Shown: positions 8,834 to 16,963, numbered from the stretch's first letter. The stretch is DNA of 64,000 bases from Pseudonocardia halophobica (GCF_027922425.1 NZ_BSFQ01000012.1:62001-126000), one strand, 5' to 3'. Notes: a model not told the origin generated them from the sequence alone. Numbers and translations are program-made.

Positions 8834-9447
8834 CGCCCCTGGGCCCTCGCCGAGGCGTACTCCTCGGGCGTGTTGACGTTCACGAGGGCGCGCAGCTCGG
8901 GGTCGTGCTCGCGCAGCGCGGGGTCGGCCAGCAGCTCCGCCTCGTCCGCGCGATACACGTCGACGGCCGCGAACAGGTCCGGCGGCCGGCTGCGGCCCTC
9001 CGCGATCAGCGCCGCGACGACGGGCGCGAGCGCGGTCCGGTACGCCGCGGCGAGCGGCTGGTGGTGCCCGTGCGCGACCGGCAGCAGGACGGCGTGCTCC
9101 CCGAGCAGGTCCAGCACCCGCCGGACGTAGGCCTCGTGCAGGAAGGGCAGGTCGACCGAGGCCACGAAGGCGGTCTCCGCCCGGGTCACTACGGCTGCGA
9201 GCCCGACGGCGATCCCCTGCAGCGGCCCGCGGCCCTCGACCGGGTCCTCGGCCGTCTCGACGCCGTCCGGCAGCGGGGGCAGCTCCTGGCCGGGCGCCCG
9301 CACCACGACCACCGGCCCGTCGACGGCCGCGCCCACGACCCCGCACACGCGGTCCAGCAGCGTGGTCCCGTCCCAGTCGAGCCACGCCTTCGACCGGCCC
9401 ATCCGGGACGAGCGCCCGCCGGCCAGCACGATCCCCGCCGCAGCCAC
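8830..9447 (-). CDS. mobA: Molybdenum cofactor guanylyltransferase-like NTP transferase
   Basis: The protein starts VAAAGIVLAGGRSSRMGRSK, the nucleotidyltransferase GG-x-S-x-RMG-x-K signature. A middle SVDLPFLHEAYV segment and a late VNVNTPEEYA complete the MobA/MobA-like pattern at 205 residues. It would transfer GMP or a similar nucleotide to a molybdopterin or small phosphate substrate. The frame extends to 9546, but the GTG at 9447 is preferred. It begins right at the domain and sits 7 nt after a TAGGGT box, giving a leaderless start. A longer start would overlap the divergent NTF2-like gene. MobA versus a related NTP-transferase cannot be settled here. Confidence 0.75.
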   Translation of the reverse strand: MAAAGIVLAGGRSSRMGRSKAWLDWDGTTLLDRVCGVVGAAVDGPVVVVRAPGQELPPLPDGVETAEDPVEGRGPLQGIAVGLAAVVTRAETAFVASVDLPFLHEAYVRRVLDLLGEHAVLLPVAHGHHQPLAAAYRTALAPVVAALIAEGRSRPPDLFAAVDVYRADEAELLADPALREHDPELRALVNVNTPEEYASARAQGR

Positions 9448-9454
9448 GGGCCGG

Positions 9455-9460
9455 ACCCTA
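9455..9460 (-). promoter_or_regulatory. -10 box for leaderless mobA
   Basis: Minus-strand TAGGGT, 7 nt, then GTG at 9447. The same architecture occurs at several other genes in this window. Confidence 0.5.
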
Positions 9461-9535
9461 CCGCCGGTCCGGGCCGCCACCGCTTTACCTCCGACGTCGT
9501 CGACCGTCGGCGCCGCGGGCAGCAGGCTCACAGCC

Positions 9536-9892
9536 ATGACGGACATCGTTGACCGCTACCTGACCGCCTGGAACACGACCGACGCCGACGCCCGCGCGAC
9601 GGCCGTCGCCGAGGTGTTCACCGAGGACGCCCGCTACGTCGACCCGCTCGCCGACGTCACCGGGCACGAGGCCATCACCGCGCTGATCGGCGGCGTGCAC
9701 ACCCAATTCCCCGGCTTCGTGTTCGGGCCGGTGGGGGAGGCCGACGCGCACCACGACGTCGTCCGGTTCCGGTGGGGGCTGGGCCCCGACGGCGCGGGCG
9801 AGCCGCCGGTGATCGGCGCCGACGCCGTCACCCTCGCCCCCGACGGCCGGATCGCCCTGGTGGTGGGCTTCCTCGACAAGGTCCCCGCCTGA
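9536..9892 (+). CDS. SnoaL/NTF2-like small protein
   Basis: This 118-residue protein carries the SnoaL-type pattern: VDRYLTAWNTTDADAR, then FTEDARYVDPLADVTGHEAI, then a C-terminal GRIALVVGFLDKVP strand. Such cone-shaped proteins act as ketosteroid-isomerase-like enzymes or ligand binders. The ATG at 9536 is chosen over upstream in-frame codons because it starts the first helix and follows a CAGGCT box by 7 nt. It diverges from mobA with little space between them. No function can be assigned beyond the fold. Confidence 0.75.
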   Translation: MTDIVDRYLTAWNTTDADARATAVAEVFTEDARYVDPLADVTGHEAITALIGGVHTQFPGFVFGPVGEADAHHDVVRFRWGLGPDGAGEPPVIGADAVTLAPDGRIALVVGFLDKVPA

Positions 9893-9900
9893 CCGGGACC

Positions 9901-9998
9901 GCGAGTCGGGAGTTCCGGCAGCGCGAGTCGGGAGTTCCGGCAGCGCGAGTCGGGAGTTCCGGCAGCGCGAGTCGGGAGTTCTTGCAGCGCGAGTCGGT
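9901..9998. repeat. 22-bp tandem repeat array (about 4.5 copies)
   Basis: Units beginning GCGAGTCGGGAGTTC start at 9901, 9923, 9945, 9967 and 9989. The first three are identical, the fourth has two changes and the fifth is cut short. The array fills the gap between two convergent stop codons and ends next to the stop codon of the DUF429 gene at 10000. Spacers are absent, so it is not a CRISPR. Confidence 0.85.
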
Positions 9999-9999
9999 G

Positions 10000-10680
10000 T
10001 CAGACCGCCACCCGCATGACCCGGCCCCGGGCGCCCTCCTCGCCGCCGAGGACGTCGGCCGTACCGGCGGCCCAGCGGGCGGCCGACCAGGTGGCCGCGA
10101 GGGCGTCGAGACAGTCGTCGAGGCGGGCGCCCTCGGGGAGGTCGGCCAGCGCCCGGGCCGGGTCCACCCAGCGGGTCAGCGCCGCGATGCGCTGGCCCGC
10201 CCCCCGGGCCGTCTTCTTCGACGCGAACTCCGTCCCGGGCGCCAGCCCGCGGACGGCCAGCTCGGGGTGCACCTCGATCACGTTGTCCGGCAACGGGTGC
10301 ACGGCGTCCCAGGACAGGATCTGCCGGCGGATGTTGTAGGTCTGGATGCTGATGCCGCGCCCGGTCATCTCCCGCGCGCGACGCACGGCCGCCTCGTGCG
10401 TCGGCTCGAGCAGCACCTCCCGCGGCGGGGCCGGGAACACCGAGGACCGCGCGCGGCCGAGCCGGGCGGCGCACAGCGCGTCGCACGCCCGGGGCGTGCC
10501 GTCGACCGGCAGCGCGAGCGGGATGTCGACCCCGACGGCCGCGCAGCCCGCGGTCAGCTCGACCACCTCGGCGGCGCTCGCGACCACGGCCCAGCGCACG
10601 GTCCAGCGGGGTGCGCGCCCGCGGAGCAGCACCACGACCCAGCCCCCGGGCACCCCGTCCACCCCGGCGATCCCGCTCAT
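10000..10680 (-). CDS. DUF429 family protein (predicted RNase H-like nuclease)
   Basis: The start MSGIAGVDGVPGGWVVV and the following VGVDIPLALP strand match the DUF429/COG4923 family, which has a predicted RNase H-like fold with Asp residues in the first two strands. The later IQTYNIRRQI and VIEVHPELA segments are also family motifs. The biochemical role is not established for the family. The gene is 226 residues and diverges from rpiB with only 17 bp between start codons, so the two promoters must overlap. Its stop abuts the 22-bp tandem array. Confidence 0.75.
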   Translation of the reverse strand: MSGIAGVDGVPGGWVVVLLRGRAPRWTVRWAVVASAAEVVELTAGCAAVGVDIPLALPVDGTPRACDALCAARLGRARSSVFPAPPREVLLEPTHEAAVRRAREMTGRGISIQTYNIRRQILSWDAVHPLPDNVIEVHPELAVRGLAPGTEFASKKTARGAGQRIAALTRWVDPARALADLPEGARLDDCLDALAATWSAARWAAGTADVLGGEEGARGRVMRVAV

Positions 10681-10697
10681 GAGGCAGGATTCTCGCC

Positions 10698-11165
10698 GTG
10701 CGCGTCTACCTCGGCAGCGACCACGCCGGCTTCGAGCTGAAGGCCCGGCTCTCCGAGCACCTCCAGGGTGCGGGCCACGACGTCGTCGACGTCGGCGCCC
10801 TGACCTACGACCCGGACGACGACTACCCGGCCTTCTGCATCGACACCGCCCGCCGGGTCGCCGGCGACCCCGGCAGCCTCGGCGTCGTCATCGGCGGCTC
10901 GGGCAACGGCGAGCAGATCGCGGCGAACAAGGTGAAGGGCATCCGGGCCGCCCTGGCCTGGAGCACCGAGACCGCGAAGCTCGCCCGCGAGCACAACGAC
11001 GCCCAGGTCGTCGGGATCGGGGCCCGCCAGCACAGCGAGGAGGAGGCGCTCGCGATCGTCGACGCCTTCCTCGCCACCCCGTTCTCGCAGGGCGAGCGGC
11101 ACCAGCGCCGCATCGACCAGCTCGCCGCGTACGAGCAGACGGGCGCGAGCGCCGAGCAGGCCTGA
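10698..11165 (+). CDS. rpiB: Ribose-5-phosphate isomerase B
   Basis: The 155-residue protein begins MRVYLGSDHAGFELK and contains GVVIGGSGNGEQIAANKVKG, the phosphate-binding loop. The Glu in GNGE marks the actinobacterial RpiB subtype, which uses Glu as base instead of Cys. It interconverts ribose 5-phosphate and ribulose 5-phosphate in the pentose phosphate pathway. The GTG start follows CAGGAT by 7 nt, consistent with leaderless transcription. Its stop overlaps the next gene's start (TGATG), so the DNA glycosylase is translationally coupled. Confidence 0.92.
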   Translation: MRVYLGSDHAGFELKARLSEHLQGAGHDVVDVGALTYDPDDDYPAFCIDTARRVAGDPGSLGVVIGGSGNGEQIAANKVKGIRAALAWSTETAKLAREHNDAQVVGIGARQHSEEEALAIVDAFLATPFSQGERHQRRIDQLAAYEQTGASAEQA

Positions 11166-11971
11166 TGCCCGAAGGGCACACGCTGCACCGGCTGGCGCGG
11201 CGCCACCAGGCGCTGTTCGCGAAGCGGCCGGTGGCGGTGAGCAGCCCGCAGGGCCGGTTCGCCGACTCCGCCGCGCTGCTCGACGGCCAGGTGATGACCC
11301 GCGCCGAGGCGCACGGCAAGCACCTGTTCCACCGCTTCGGCCCGGATCTGGTGGTGCACGTGCACCTCGGTCTGTACGGGACGTTCGACGACAGCGAGCT
11401 GCCCGCGCCGGAGCCGCGCGGCCAGCTGCGCCTGCGGTACGTCGGCGAGACGCACTTCGCCGACCTGCGCGGTCCCACGGCGTGCGAGCTGCTCACGCGC
11501 GCCGAGGTGAGGGCCATCCGCGAGCGGCTCGGTCCGGACCCCCTTCGGCGGGACTTCGACGCGGAACGGGTGTGGGAGCGGATCTCGCGGTCCGCCTCCC
11601 CGCTCGCCACCCTGCTGATGGACCAGAAGGTGCTCGCCGGCGTCGGCAACGTCTACCGCGCCGAGCTGCTCTTCCGGCACGGGCTGGACCCGCAGATCCC
11701 CGGCCGGGCGCTCGACCGCGGCACTTGGGACGCGATGGCCCCGGACCTCGTCGCCCTGATGCGGGACGGCGTGCGGCGCGGCCGGATCGACACCGTCCGG
11801 CCCGAGCACGACCCGCGGCGCAAGGGGCAGGCCGCGCGGAAGGACCGGCACGGCGGCGAGGTGTACGTCTACCGCCGCGCCGGCATGCCCTGCCTGGTCT
11901 GCGGCACCGAGGTCCGCACCTCCACGCACGCCGCCCGCAACCTCTTCTGGTGCCCGACCTGCCAGGCCTGA
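11165..11971 (+). CDS. Fpg/Nei family DNA glycosylase, copy 1
   Basis: The protein starts MPEGHTLHR: Pro2 is the Schiff-base nucleophile and Glu3 the catalytic acid of Fpg/Nei enzymes. A central LLMDQKVLAGVGNVYRAELLF helix-two-turn-helix (about residues 150-170) and a C-terminal zinc finger (PCLVCG and WCPTC) complete the family layout in 268 residues. It should excise oxidised bases and cleave the abasic strand. MPEGHT rather than MPELPE points to the Nei (endonuclease VIII) branch. It is the first of two adjacent paralogues and is coupled to rpiB. Confidence 0.9.
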   Translation: MPEGHTLHRLARRHQALFAKRPVAVSSPQGRFADSAALLDGQVMTRAEAHGKHLFHRFGPDLVVHVHLGLYGTFDDSELPAPEPRGQLRLRYVGETHFADLRGPTACELLTRAEVRAIRERLGPDPLRRDFDAERVWERISRSASPLATLLMDQKVLAGVGNVYRAELLFRHGLDPQIPGRALDRGTWDAMAPDLVALMRDGVRRGRIDTVRPEHDPRRKGQAARKDRHGGEVYVYRRAGMPCLVCGTEVRTSTHAARNLFWCPTCQA

Positions 11972-11978
11972 CTCGGCT

Positions 11979-12018
11979 GTGAGTGGCGATAGTCGCTATA
12001 GCGACTATCGCCACTCAC
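11979..12018. terminator. Perfect 40-bp palindrome between the two Nei genes
   Basis: The 20-nt arm GTGAGTGGCGATAGTCGCTA is followed directly by its exact reverse complement. It begins 8 nt after the first nei stop and ends 46 nt before the second nei start. It could form a cruciform or a strong RNA hairpin ending or stabilising the upstream transcript. There is no U-tract, so a terminator role is tentative. Confidence 0.6.
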
Positions 12019-12063
12019 GGGTTCGACGCGCGGGATCGGGCCGGGCGGGGCAGGGTCGAGGAC

Positions 12064-12873
12064 ATGCCCGAAGGCCACACCGTGCACCGCATGGCGCGGT
12101 TGCAGCAGCGACGGTTCGGTGGGGCGCCGGTCGCGGTGGGCAGCCCGCAGGGCCGCTTCGCCGCCGACGCCGAGCTCGTCGACGGGCGGGTCCTCGAGTC
12201 CACGGACGCCCACGGCAAGCACCTGTTCCAGCACTACGGCCCCGACCTCGTCGTGCACGTCCACCTCGGGCTGTGGGGCCGCTTCCCGAACCGCCGGGTC
12301 CCGGTGCAGCCGCCCCGCGGGCAGATACGGATGCGGATGGTCGGGCGCACCCACTACGCCGACCTCAGCGGCCCGTCGGCCTGCGAGCTGCTCACGGACG
12401 TCGAGGTCAAGGCGCTGCGCTCCCGGCTCGGGGCCGACCCGCTGCGTACGGACGTCGATCCCGACGAGGCCTGGGCCCGCGTCTCCCGCTCCCGCGCCCC
12501 GCTGGCCACCCTGCTGATGGACCAGAGCGTGATCGCCGGCGTCGGCAACGTCTTCCGCGCCGAGGCGCTCTTCCGCTGCCGCCTCCCACCGCAGCTGCCC
12601 GGCCGCGAGCTGGGCCGGGAGCGGTGGGAGGAGCTGTGGGCGGACCTCACCGCGATGCTGCGCGACGGCGAGCGGCGCGGCCGGATCGAGACCCTGCGGC
12701 CCGAGCACGACCCGGCCCTGCTGGCCCCGCCCGATCGCGGTTCGGTGTGCGCGAGCGTCGTCTACACCTACCGTCGCGGCGGGCAGCCCTGCCTGGTCTG
12801 CGGCACACCGATCGCCCGCGCCACCCACCTGGCCCGGAACCTCTTCTGGTGCCCGACCTGCCAGGCGGGCTGA
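12064..12873 (+). CDS. Fpg/Nei family DNA glycosylase, copy 2
   Basis: A 269-residue paralogue of the preceding gene with the same order of motifs: MPEGHTVHR (Pro2, Glu3), LLMDQSVIAGVGNVFRAEALF, and a C-terminal zinc finger (PCLVCG, WCPTC). It differs most in the loop before the zinc finger (PALLAPPDRG in place of a Lys-rich segment), which may shift lesion preference. The ATG at 12064 is chosen because Pro2 must be N-terminal for catalysis; upstream in-frame codons would block it. A CAGGGT box lies 7 nt before the start. The pair looks like an old tandem duplication. Confidence 0.9.
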   Translation: MPEGHTVHRMARLQQRRFGGAPVAVGSPQGRFAADAELVDGRVLESTDAHGKHLFQHYGPDLVVHVHLGLWGRFPNRRVPVQPPRGQIRMRMVGRTHYADLSGPSACELLTDVEVKALRSRLGADPLRTDVDPDEAWARVSRSRAPLATLLMDQSVIAGVGNVFRAEALFRCRLPPQLPGRELGRERWEELWADLTAMLRDGERRGRIETLRPEHDPALLAPPDRGSVCASVVYTYRRGGQPCLVCGTPIARATHLARNLFWCPTCQAG

Positions 12874-12874
12874 G

Positions 12875-13927
12875 TCAGATCGGGGTCGCCTCGAGCACGA
12901 CCAGGCCGACCGGGGACGGAGTCGGCACGATCCGGCGCAGCGCGAACCCGGCCGAGGCGAAGAGCTCGCCGAACTCCCGCGCGGTCCGTTCGCACCCGGT
13001 GGCGAGGAGCAGCATCGTCGCGTCCATGCGGATCACCGCCGGCCCGTCCGCGGCCCGCTCCGGCAGCATCGCGTCGACCACCAGCAGCGTCGCGTCCGGC
13101 CCCATCGCCTCCCGGCAGCGGGACAGGAGGCGGCGCGCGTCGGCGTCGTCCCAGTCGTGGAGGGTCCGGGAGAGCAGGTAGGCGTCGCCGCCCGCCGGGA
13201 CACCGGTGAAGAAGTCGCCCGCGACGACCTCGGTGCCCTCGGGCACGTCGGCGTCGGTCACCACCTCGGGCCGGTCGAACAGCACGCCCGACAGCGCGGG
13301 CGTGGCGGCGAGGACGGCGGACAGCAGCACCCCGGTGCTGCCGCCGACGTCGACCAGCCTGCGGAACCGGCCGAAGTCGTAGGCGGCGACGACGTCGGCC
13401 GCCTCGCGGGCCGACCGGTCCTGCTGCGAGGCCTGGAACGCGGCCAGCTCGGCCGGGCGGGCCGCGATGTGGTCGAAGAACGGCTTCCCCCGGGCCCGCT
13501 CGAAGGCCACCGCGCCGTCACGGACCGCGTCGGGCAGCGCCGGTGCGGCGGTCGCGTACAGGCCGCCGCGGGCGCGGACCGCGCCGCGCAGCGAGCCCGG
13601 GACGTCGGACCGCAGCAGCCGCCCGCTGGGGGTCAGCGAGAACGTCCCGTCGGGGAACTCCGCGAGCACGCCCTCCGCGACCAGCAGCCGCAGCACCCGG
13701 CGCAGCGGCCCGGGCCGGGCGCCGACCTCGGCGGCCAGCTGCGTGGCGTCGCAGGCGCCTCGGGCCAGGACGTCGGCCACCCCGAACTCCGCCGCGACAT
13801 GCAGCGCGGCGGTGACGAGGTAGCCGTCCGCCAGGCGGGAGAGTCGGGCGGCCGGGTCGACCACCGGGGCCGGTGCCGTGCCGTCGGTCGTGCTCTGGGT
13901 CGTGCTCGCTGTCGTCGGGGCGACCAT
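12875..13927 (-). CDS. SAM-dependent O-methyltransferase (plant-COMT/hydroxyneurosporene type)
   Basis: The 350-residue protein has an N-terminal winged-helix dimerisation domain (about 25-105) and a Rossmann methyltransferase domain with LVDVGGSTGVLL as the SAM motif. A later LSRTLHDWDDADARRLL holds the usual catalytic His. This matches the family that methylates hydroxyls on aromatic or polyketide substrates. An ATG lies further upstream at 13963, but the ATG at 13927 has a strong AGGAGGT sequence at the right distance. It ends 1 bp from nei copy 2 in convergent orientation. No biosynthetic neighbours suggest a substrate. Confidence 0.82.
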   Translation of the reverse strand: MVAPTTASTTQSTTDGTAPAPVVDPAARLSRLADGYLVTAALHVAAEFGVADVLARGACDATQLAAEVGARPGPLRRVLRLLVAEGVLAEFPDGTFSLTPSGRLLRSDVPGSLRGAVRARGGLYATAAPALPDAVRDGAVAFERARGKPFFDHIAARPAELAAFQASQQDRSAREAADVVAAYDFGRFRRLVDVGGSTGVLLSAVLAATPALSGVLFDRPEVVTDADVPEGTEVVAGDFFTGVPAGGDAYLLSRTLHDWDDADARRLLSRCREAMGPDATLLVVDAMLPERAADGPAVIRMDATMLLLATGCERTAREFGELFASAGFALRRIVPTPSPVGLVVLEATPI

Positions 13928-14004
13928 CTGGACCTCCTGTCGTCGACACGCAGGAGAGGGCACGGCGGGCGCGGGAGATACGGGAGAAGGACCCGGAAAT
14001 GCAC

Positions 14005-14037
14005 GACCGGCCCGGGACGTAGCGCTCCGGGCCGGTC
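14005..14037 (-). terminator. Hairpin terminator below the Gly/Asp-rich membrane protein gene
   Basis: An 11-bp perfect stem (GACCGGCCCGG / CCGGGCCGGTC) with an 11-nt loop lies 60 nt beyond the stop at 14098 on the minus strand. There is no T-run, which is usual in high-GC actinobacteria. Confidence 0.6.
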
Positions 14038-14097
14038 AGTGTCGCAGGGCCGGTCGAGCCGGCCGACGTCGTCGTTGACAGGGAGTTACCCCGGTGG

Positions 14098-14880
14098 TCA
14101 GAAGTCGAAACCTCCGCCGCCGAAGTCCCCGCCGAAGTCGCCGCCCATGTCCCCGCCGAAGTCGCCCCCGGCGTCGCCGCCCACGTCGCCCCCCATGTCG
14201 CCGCCGGCGTCGCCGGAGCCGTCACCGCCCGCGGCCATGTCAGCGGCCATCGCGTCGGAGTAGCCGTCGGCGTAGGCGCTACCGGCCATGCCGGAGAACA
14301 TCGCGCTGAACAGCAGGGCCGAGCCGACTCCCCAGGCACCGGCGACCAGCGCCGGCTTCCACCAGGGCTGGCTGTACCAGCCGGCGGGCACCGGCCGGCC
14401 CGCGACGTTGCCGCCGGGGTAGTAGTGCGCGTTGCGCTCCGAGGGGTTCGGCGAGGCGCTGTAGTGCTGGCCCTCGACGTCGACCTCGCGCTCCTCGGTC
14501 ACCGCGCCCGCGCGCGCCTGGCCGGGCAGCGGCGGCAGCTCGGGACCGGGGTCGAGGTCCATCGCGGTGCGCGCCGCGCGGACGTAGTAGAGGCCCTCGT
14601 AGGCGGTCTCGGTGACGCCCCGGGCCTGGGCGGGTGTGCGGGCCTGGTCGAGCTGGGAGCCGGCCGCGTTGTAGCGCTCGGACGCGTCGGCGAGGGCCTG
14701 CTTGGCCGCCTCGTTGGTGCCGACGAGATTGAGCACCTGGCCGCCGAGGCGCTCGACCCAGCGGCGCGCGTCGGCCTTGGCGTCCTCGAGCTCGCGGGCC
14801 TGGCCGGCGTTCCGGTTGCGGACCAGCCAGACGACGCCCGCCACCACGGCGAGCAGCAGGACGATGGTCACGAGGTCCAC
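14098..14880 (-). CDS. Membrane-anchored protein with Gly/Asp-rich C-terminal repeats
   Basis: The GTG at 14880 follows AGGAGAA at good spacing and begins a hydrophobic helix (residues about 3-20, VTIVLLLAVVAGVVWLV). A helical Ala/Arg/Glu-rich region (25-130) precedes a second hydrophobic stretch near 185-205. The last 40 residues alternate Gly-Gly-Asp with Met/Phe/Val. I recognise the central segment as a type common in actinobacteria and sometimes labelled DUF1542-like, but no function is established. The acidic Gly-rich tail could bind cations or mediate assembly. It diverges from the HAD phosphatase gene. Existence is well supported; role unknown. Confidence 0.7.
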   Translation of the reverse strand: MDLVTIVLLLAVVAGVVWLVRNRNAGQARELEDAKADARRWVERLGGQVLNLVGTNEAAKQALADASERYNAAGSQLDQARTPAQARGVTETAYEGLYYVRAARTAMDLDPGPELPPLPGQARAGAVTEEREVDVEGQHYSASPNPSERNAHYYPGGNVAGRPVPAGWYSQPWWKPALVAGAWGVGSALLFSAMFSGMAGSAYADGYSDAMAADMAAGGDGSGDAGGDMGGDVGGDAGGDFGGDMGGDFGGDFGGGGFDF

Positions 14881-14946
14881 GGATTCTCCTTGTAGGCGGG
14901 TTGTGCACACCGACAACGGACAGACCGGCACGAACGTTCCCGCGAC

Positions 14947-14952
14947 TAGGCT
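14947..14952 (+). promoter_or_regulatory. -10 box for leaderless HAD phosphatase gene
   Basis: TAGGCT followed by 7 nt and the GTG at 14960. Confidence 0.5.
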
Positions 14953-14959
14953 CGTGCCC

Positions 14960-15739
14960 GTGGCGGACAGCAAACCGGTCGAGGCCTGGATGACCGACAT
15001 GGACGGCGTGCTCGTCCATGAGGGGAGCATCATCCCCGGTGCGGACGCGTTCGTGAACCGCCTCCGCGAGACGGGCACCCCGTTCCTGGTCCTCACCAAC
15101 AACTCGATCTACACGCCGCGGGATCTGCAGTTCCGGCTGCGCAACACGGGGATCGAGGTGCCGGTCGAGTCCATCTGGACCTCCGCGCTGGCCACGGCGG
15201 CGTTCCTCGACAACCAGCGGCCCGGCGGGTCGGCGTACGTGGTCGGCGAGGCCGGCCTGACCACCGCCCTGCACGAGATCGGGTACGTGCTCACCGAGTC
15301 GGACCCGGACTACGTGGTGCTGGGCGAGACGCGGACCTACAGCTTCGAGGCGGTGACGACGGCGATCCGGCTCGTCGAGCGCGGTGCCCGGTTCGTGGCG
15401 ACCAACCCCGACCCGACCGGGCCGTCGAACGAGGGGAGCCTGCCCGCCACGGGCTCGGTCGCGGCGCTGATCACCCGCGCCACCGGCGTCGACCCCTACT
15501 TCGTGGGCAAGCCGAACCCGCTGATGATGCGCGCGGCGCTGAACCGGCTCGAGGCGCACTCCGAGACCACCGTCATGATCGGCGACCGGATGGACACGGA
15601 CGTGGTGGCCGGCATGGAGGCCGGGATGCGGACGGTGCTCGTGCTGTCCGGGATCATGCGGGCGGCGGCCGTCGACCGCTATCCGTACCGGCCGACACGC
15701 GTCATCGGGTCGATCGCCGAGCTCGTGGACGAGATCTAG
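14960..15739 (+). CDS. HAD-IIA family phosphatase (NagD-like)
   Basis: The 259-residue protein has all HAD motifs: MTDMDGVLVHEG (nucleophile Asp and acid Asp), LVLTNNS (motif II) and GDRMDTDVVAGMEAG (motif IV), with a C2-type cap between motifs II and III. NagD-type enzymes dephosphorylate nucleotides or sugar phosphates in the cytoplasm. GTG 14960 is selected because it lies 7 nt after TAGGCT and begins shortly before motif I; upstream in-frame codons would overlap the divergent gene's promoter. Specific substrate is not predictable. Confidence 0.87.
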   Translation: MADSKPVEAWMTDMDGVLVHEGSIIPGADAFVNRLRETGTPFLVLTNNSIYTPRDLQFRLRNTGIEVPVESIWTSALATAAFLDNQRPGGSAYVVGEAGLTTALHEIGYVLTESDPDYVVLGETRTYSFEAVTTAIRLVERGARFVATNPDPTGPSNEGSLPATGSVAALITRATGVDPYFVGKPNPLMMRAALNRLEAHSETTVMIGDRMDTDVVAGMEAGMRTVLVLSGIMRAAAVDRYPYRPTRVIGSIAELVDEI

Positions 15740-16003
15740 CCGGCCGGGAGACCGGGTGGTCCACGCCGGCGGGCACCACCGGCGTGGACCGGCGGCCGGT
15801 GAGGGAGGGGTTCTCCCGGCCGCTGGGTCGGCGTGCACGCCCGCGCCCGATCGGAAGATCGAACCGGCGGCGCGCCCCGGGAGATGACTCGGCTGGTTCA
15901 TCCGCCGCGTTACGCGACGTCACGTGACTGTCGACCCGCGTTCGGACGAGGCCGGGCGCGCCCGCGCGATGCGCCCGGACGCGGCTGACCAGCGCGGAGG
16001 ACC
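15740..16003. other. Intergenic region without a supported gene
   Basis: About 260 bp between the HAD phosphatase stop and the cupin terminator. Short frames exist on both strands but lack ribosome sites or recognisable domains. I see no repeat or RNA gene. Confidence 0.6.
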
Positions 16004-16021
16004 GGCCCGCCGCGGCGGGCC
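16004..16021 (-). terminator. GC-rich palindrome downstream of the cupin gene
   Basis: Perfect 18-nt palindrome GGCCCGCCGCGGCGGGCC, 18 nt past the cupin stop on the minus strand. Probably an intrinsic terminator, though without a U-tract. Confidence 0.5.
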
Positions 16022-16038
16022 GGAGCGGCGGGCGGCGG

Positions 16039-16401
16039 TCAGCCCGTGGCGTAGGTCTCCGCGGTCTTGCTGTCGAACTCGAGCGCCACGAACTGCTCCT
16101 CGCCCACGACCCAGGCGTCGTGTCCGGGCGCCACCTGGTACGCGTCGCCGGGGCCGATGTCGAGCTCGGCGCCGGAGTCGTCGCGCAGGTGGAGTCGTCC
16201 CGCGATCACGTAGCCGAGGTGCGGCGTCTGGCAGCTCGCCGTCCCCGCGATCGGCTTGATGCACTCCGACCAGCGCCATCCCGGCTGCAGGCGGATCCGG
16301 CCGACGGTCGCGCCGGGCAGGCTGACGACGTCGAGGACGGTCTTGTCGGGGCGGCGCGACTCGTCCGGCTCGTCGAGGCTCCGCTTGTCCATGCCCGCCA
16401 T
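16039..16401 (-). CDS. Small cupin-domain protein
   Basis: The 120-residue protein has the cupin pattern: GWRWSECIKPIAGTASCQTPHLGYVIAGRLHLRDDSGAELDIGPGDAYQVAPGHDAWVVG. The first metal motif is partly degenerate (one clear His in TPHLGY) and GDAYQVAPGHDAW is the second. Relatives bind metal and act as sensors or enzymes. The ATG at 16401 is preferred over 16506 because a GAGGGAGA sequence lies just upstream. The gene diverges from the small ferredoxin-fold protein gene. Function unknown. Confidence 0.75.
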   Translation of the reverse strand: MAGMDKRSLDEPDESRRPDKTVLDVVSLPGATVGRIRLQPGWRWSECIKPIAGTASCQTPHLGYVIAGRLHLRDDSGAELDIGPGDAYQVAPGHDAWVVGEEQFVALEFDSKTAETYATG

Positions 16402-16591
16402 GACGCTCTCCCTCCGGTCGCCGACGACGGCGTCATCGTGCGCGCGCAGCGTCGCAGCGGGGTGGACGCCGGGACGATACGTAGTTTCCGCCACGGCGGC
16501 GTGCACCTATCGGTGGTCCGCTGGACTTGGTCAGTCTCTCTGACTATTCTCGGTGGTCCTTCCGATCAGCTGTGCGACCGAGGAGGTCGGC

Positions 16592-16903
16592 ATGAGCGTC
16601 GCCATCCGGACCCGTGTCTCCGCGCCCGTCGAGCTGTACGACGCCGTCCACGCCGAGGTGGTGCGGCGGACGGGGGGAGCGGTCGACGGACTCCTGGTCC
16701 ACGTCGGCCTGCCGACCTCCGACGGCTTCGAGGTCCTCGAGGTCTGGGAGTCCAGGGCCGCGTACGAGCACTACACGGAAACCCTGGTCGCGCCGGTGGT
16801 CGCCGAGCTGTCCGCGGGGCGCACCGGTCCAGGTCCCGAGATGACGACGGAGGAACTGGAGCCGCGCGGTCTGGTGATCACGCGGAGCCCCGTGGTCGTA
16901 TAG
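16592..16903 (+). CDS. Small dimeric alpha-beta barrel protein (monooxygenase-like fold)
   Basis: The 103-residue protein contains LLVHVGLPTSDGFEVLEVWESRAAYEHYTETLVAPVV, a pattern seen in ABM/stress-response alpha-beta-barrel proteins (edge strand, EVWES, aromatic helix). The ATG at 16592 follows GAGGAGGT and is preferred to the ATG at 16553. These small proteins may oxidise or bind aromatic ligands, but the sequence gives no direct clue. It diverges from the cupin gene with about 190 bp between. Confidence 0.65.
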   Translation: MSVAIRTRVSAPVELYDAVHAEVVRRTGGAVDGLLVHVGLPTSDGFEVLEVWESRAAYEHYTETLVAPVVAELSAGRTGPGPEMTTEELEPRGLVITRSPVVV

Positions 16904-16963
16904 ACCCGACCGCGCTGGCGGCGGGCACCGGAGGCCGGGGCTTGCGAATGACAGCGATGTGAT

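Noticed and set aside
9901..9998. CRISPR array
   Set aside because: Units are contiguous with no spacers and there are no cas genes.
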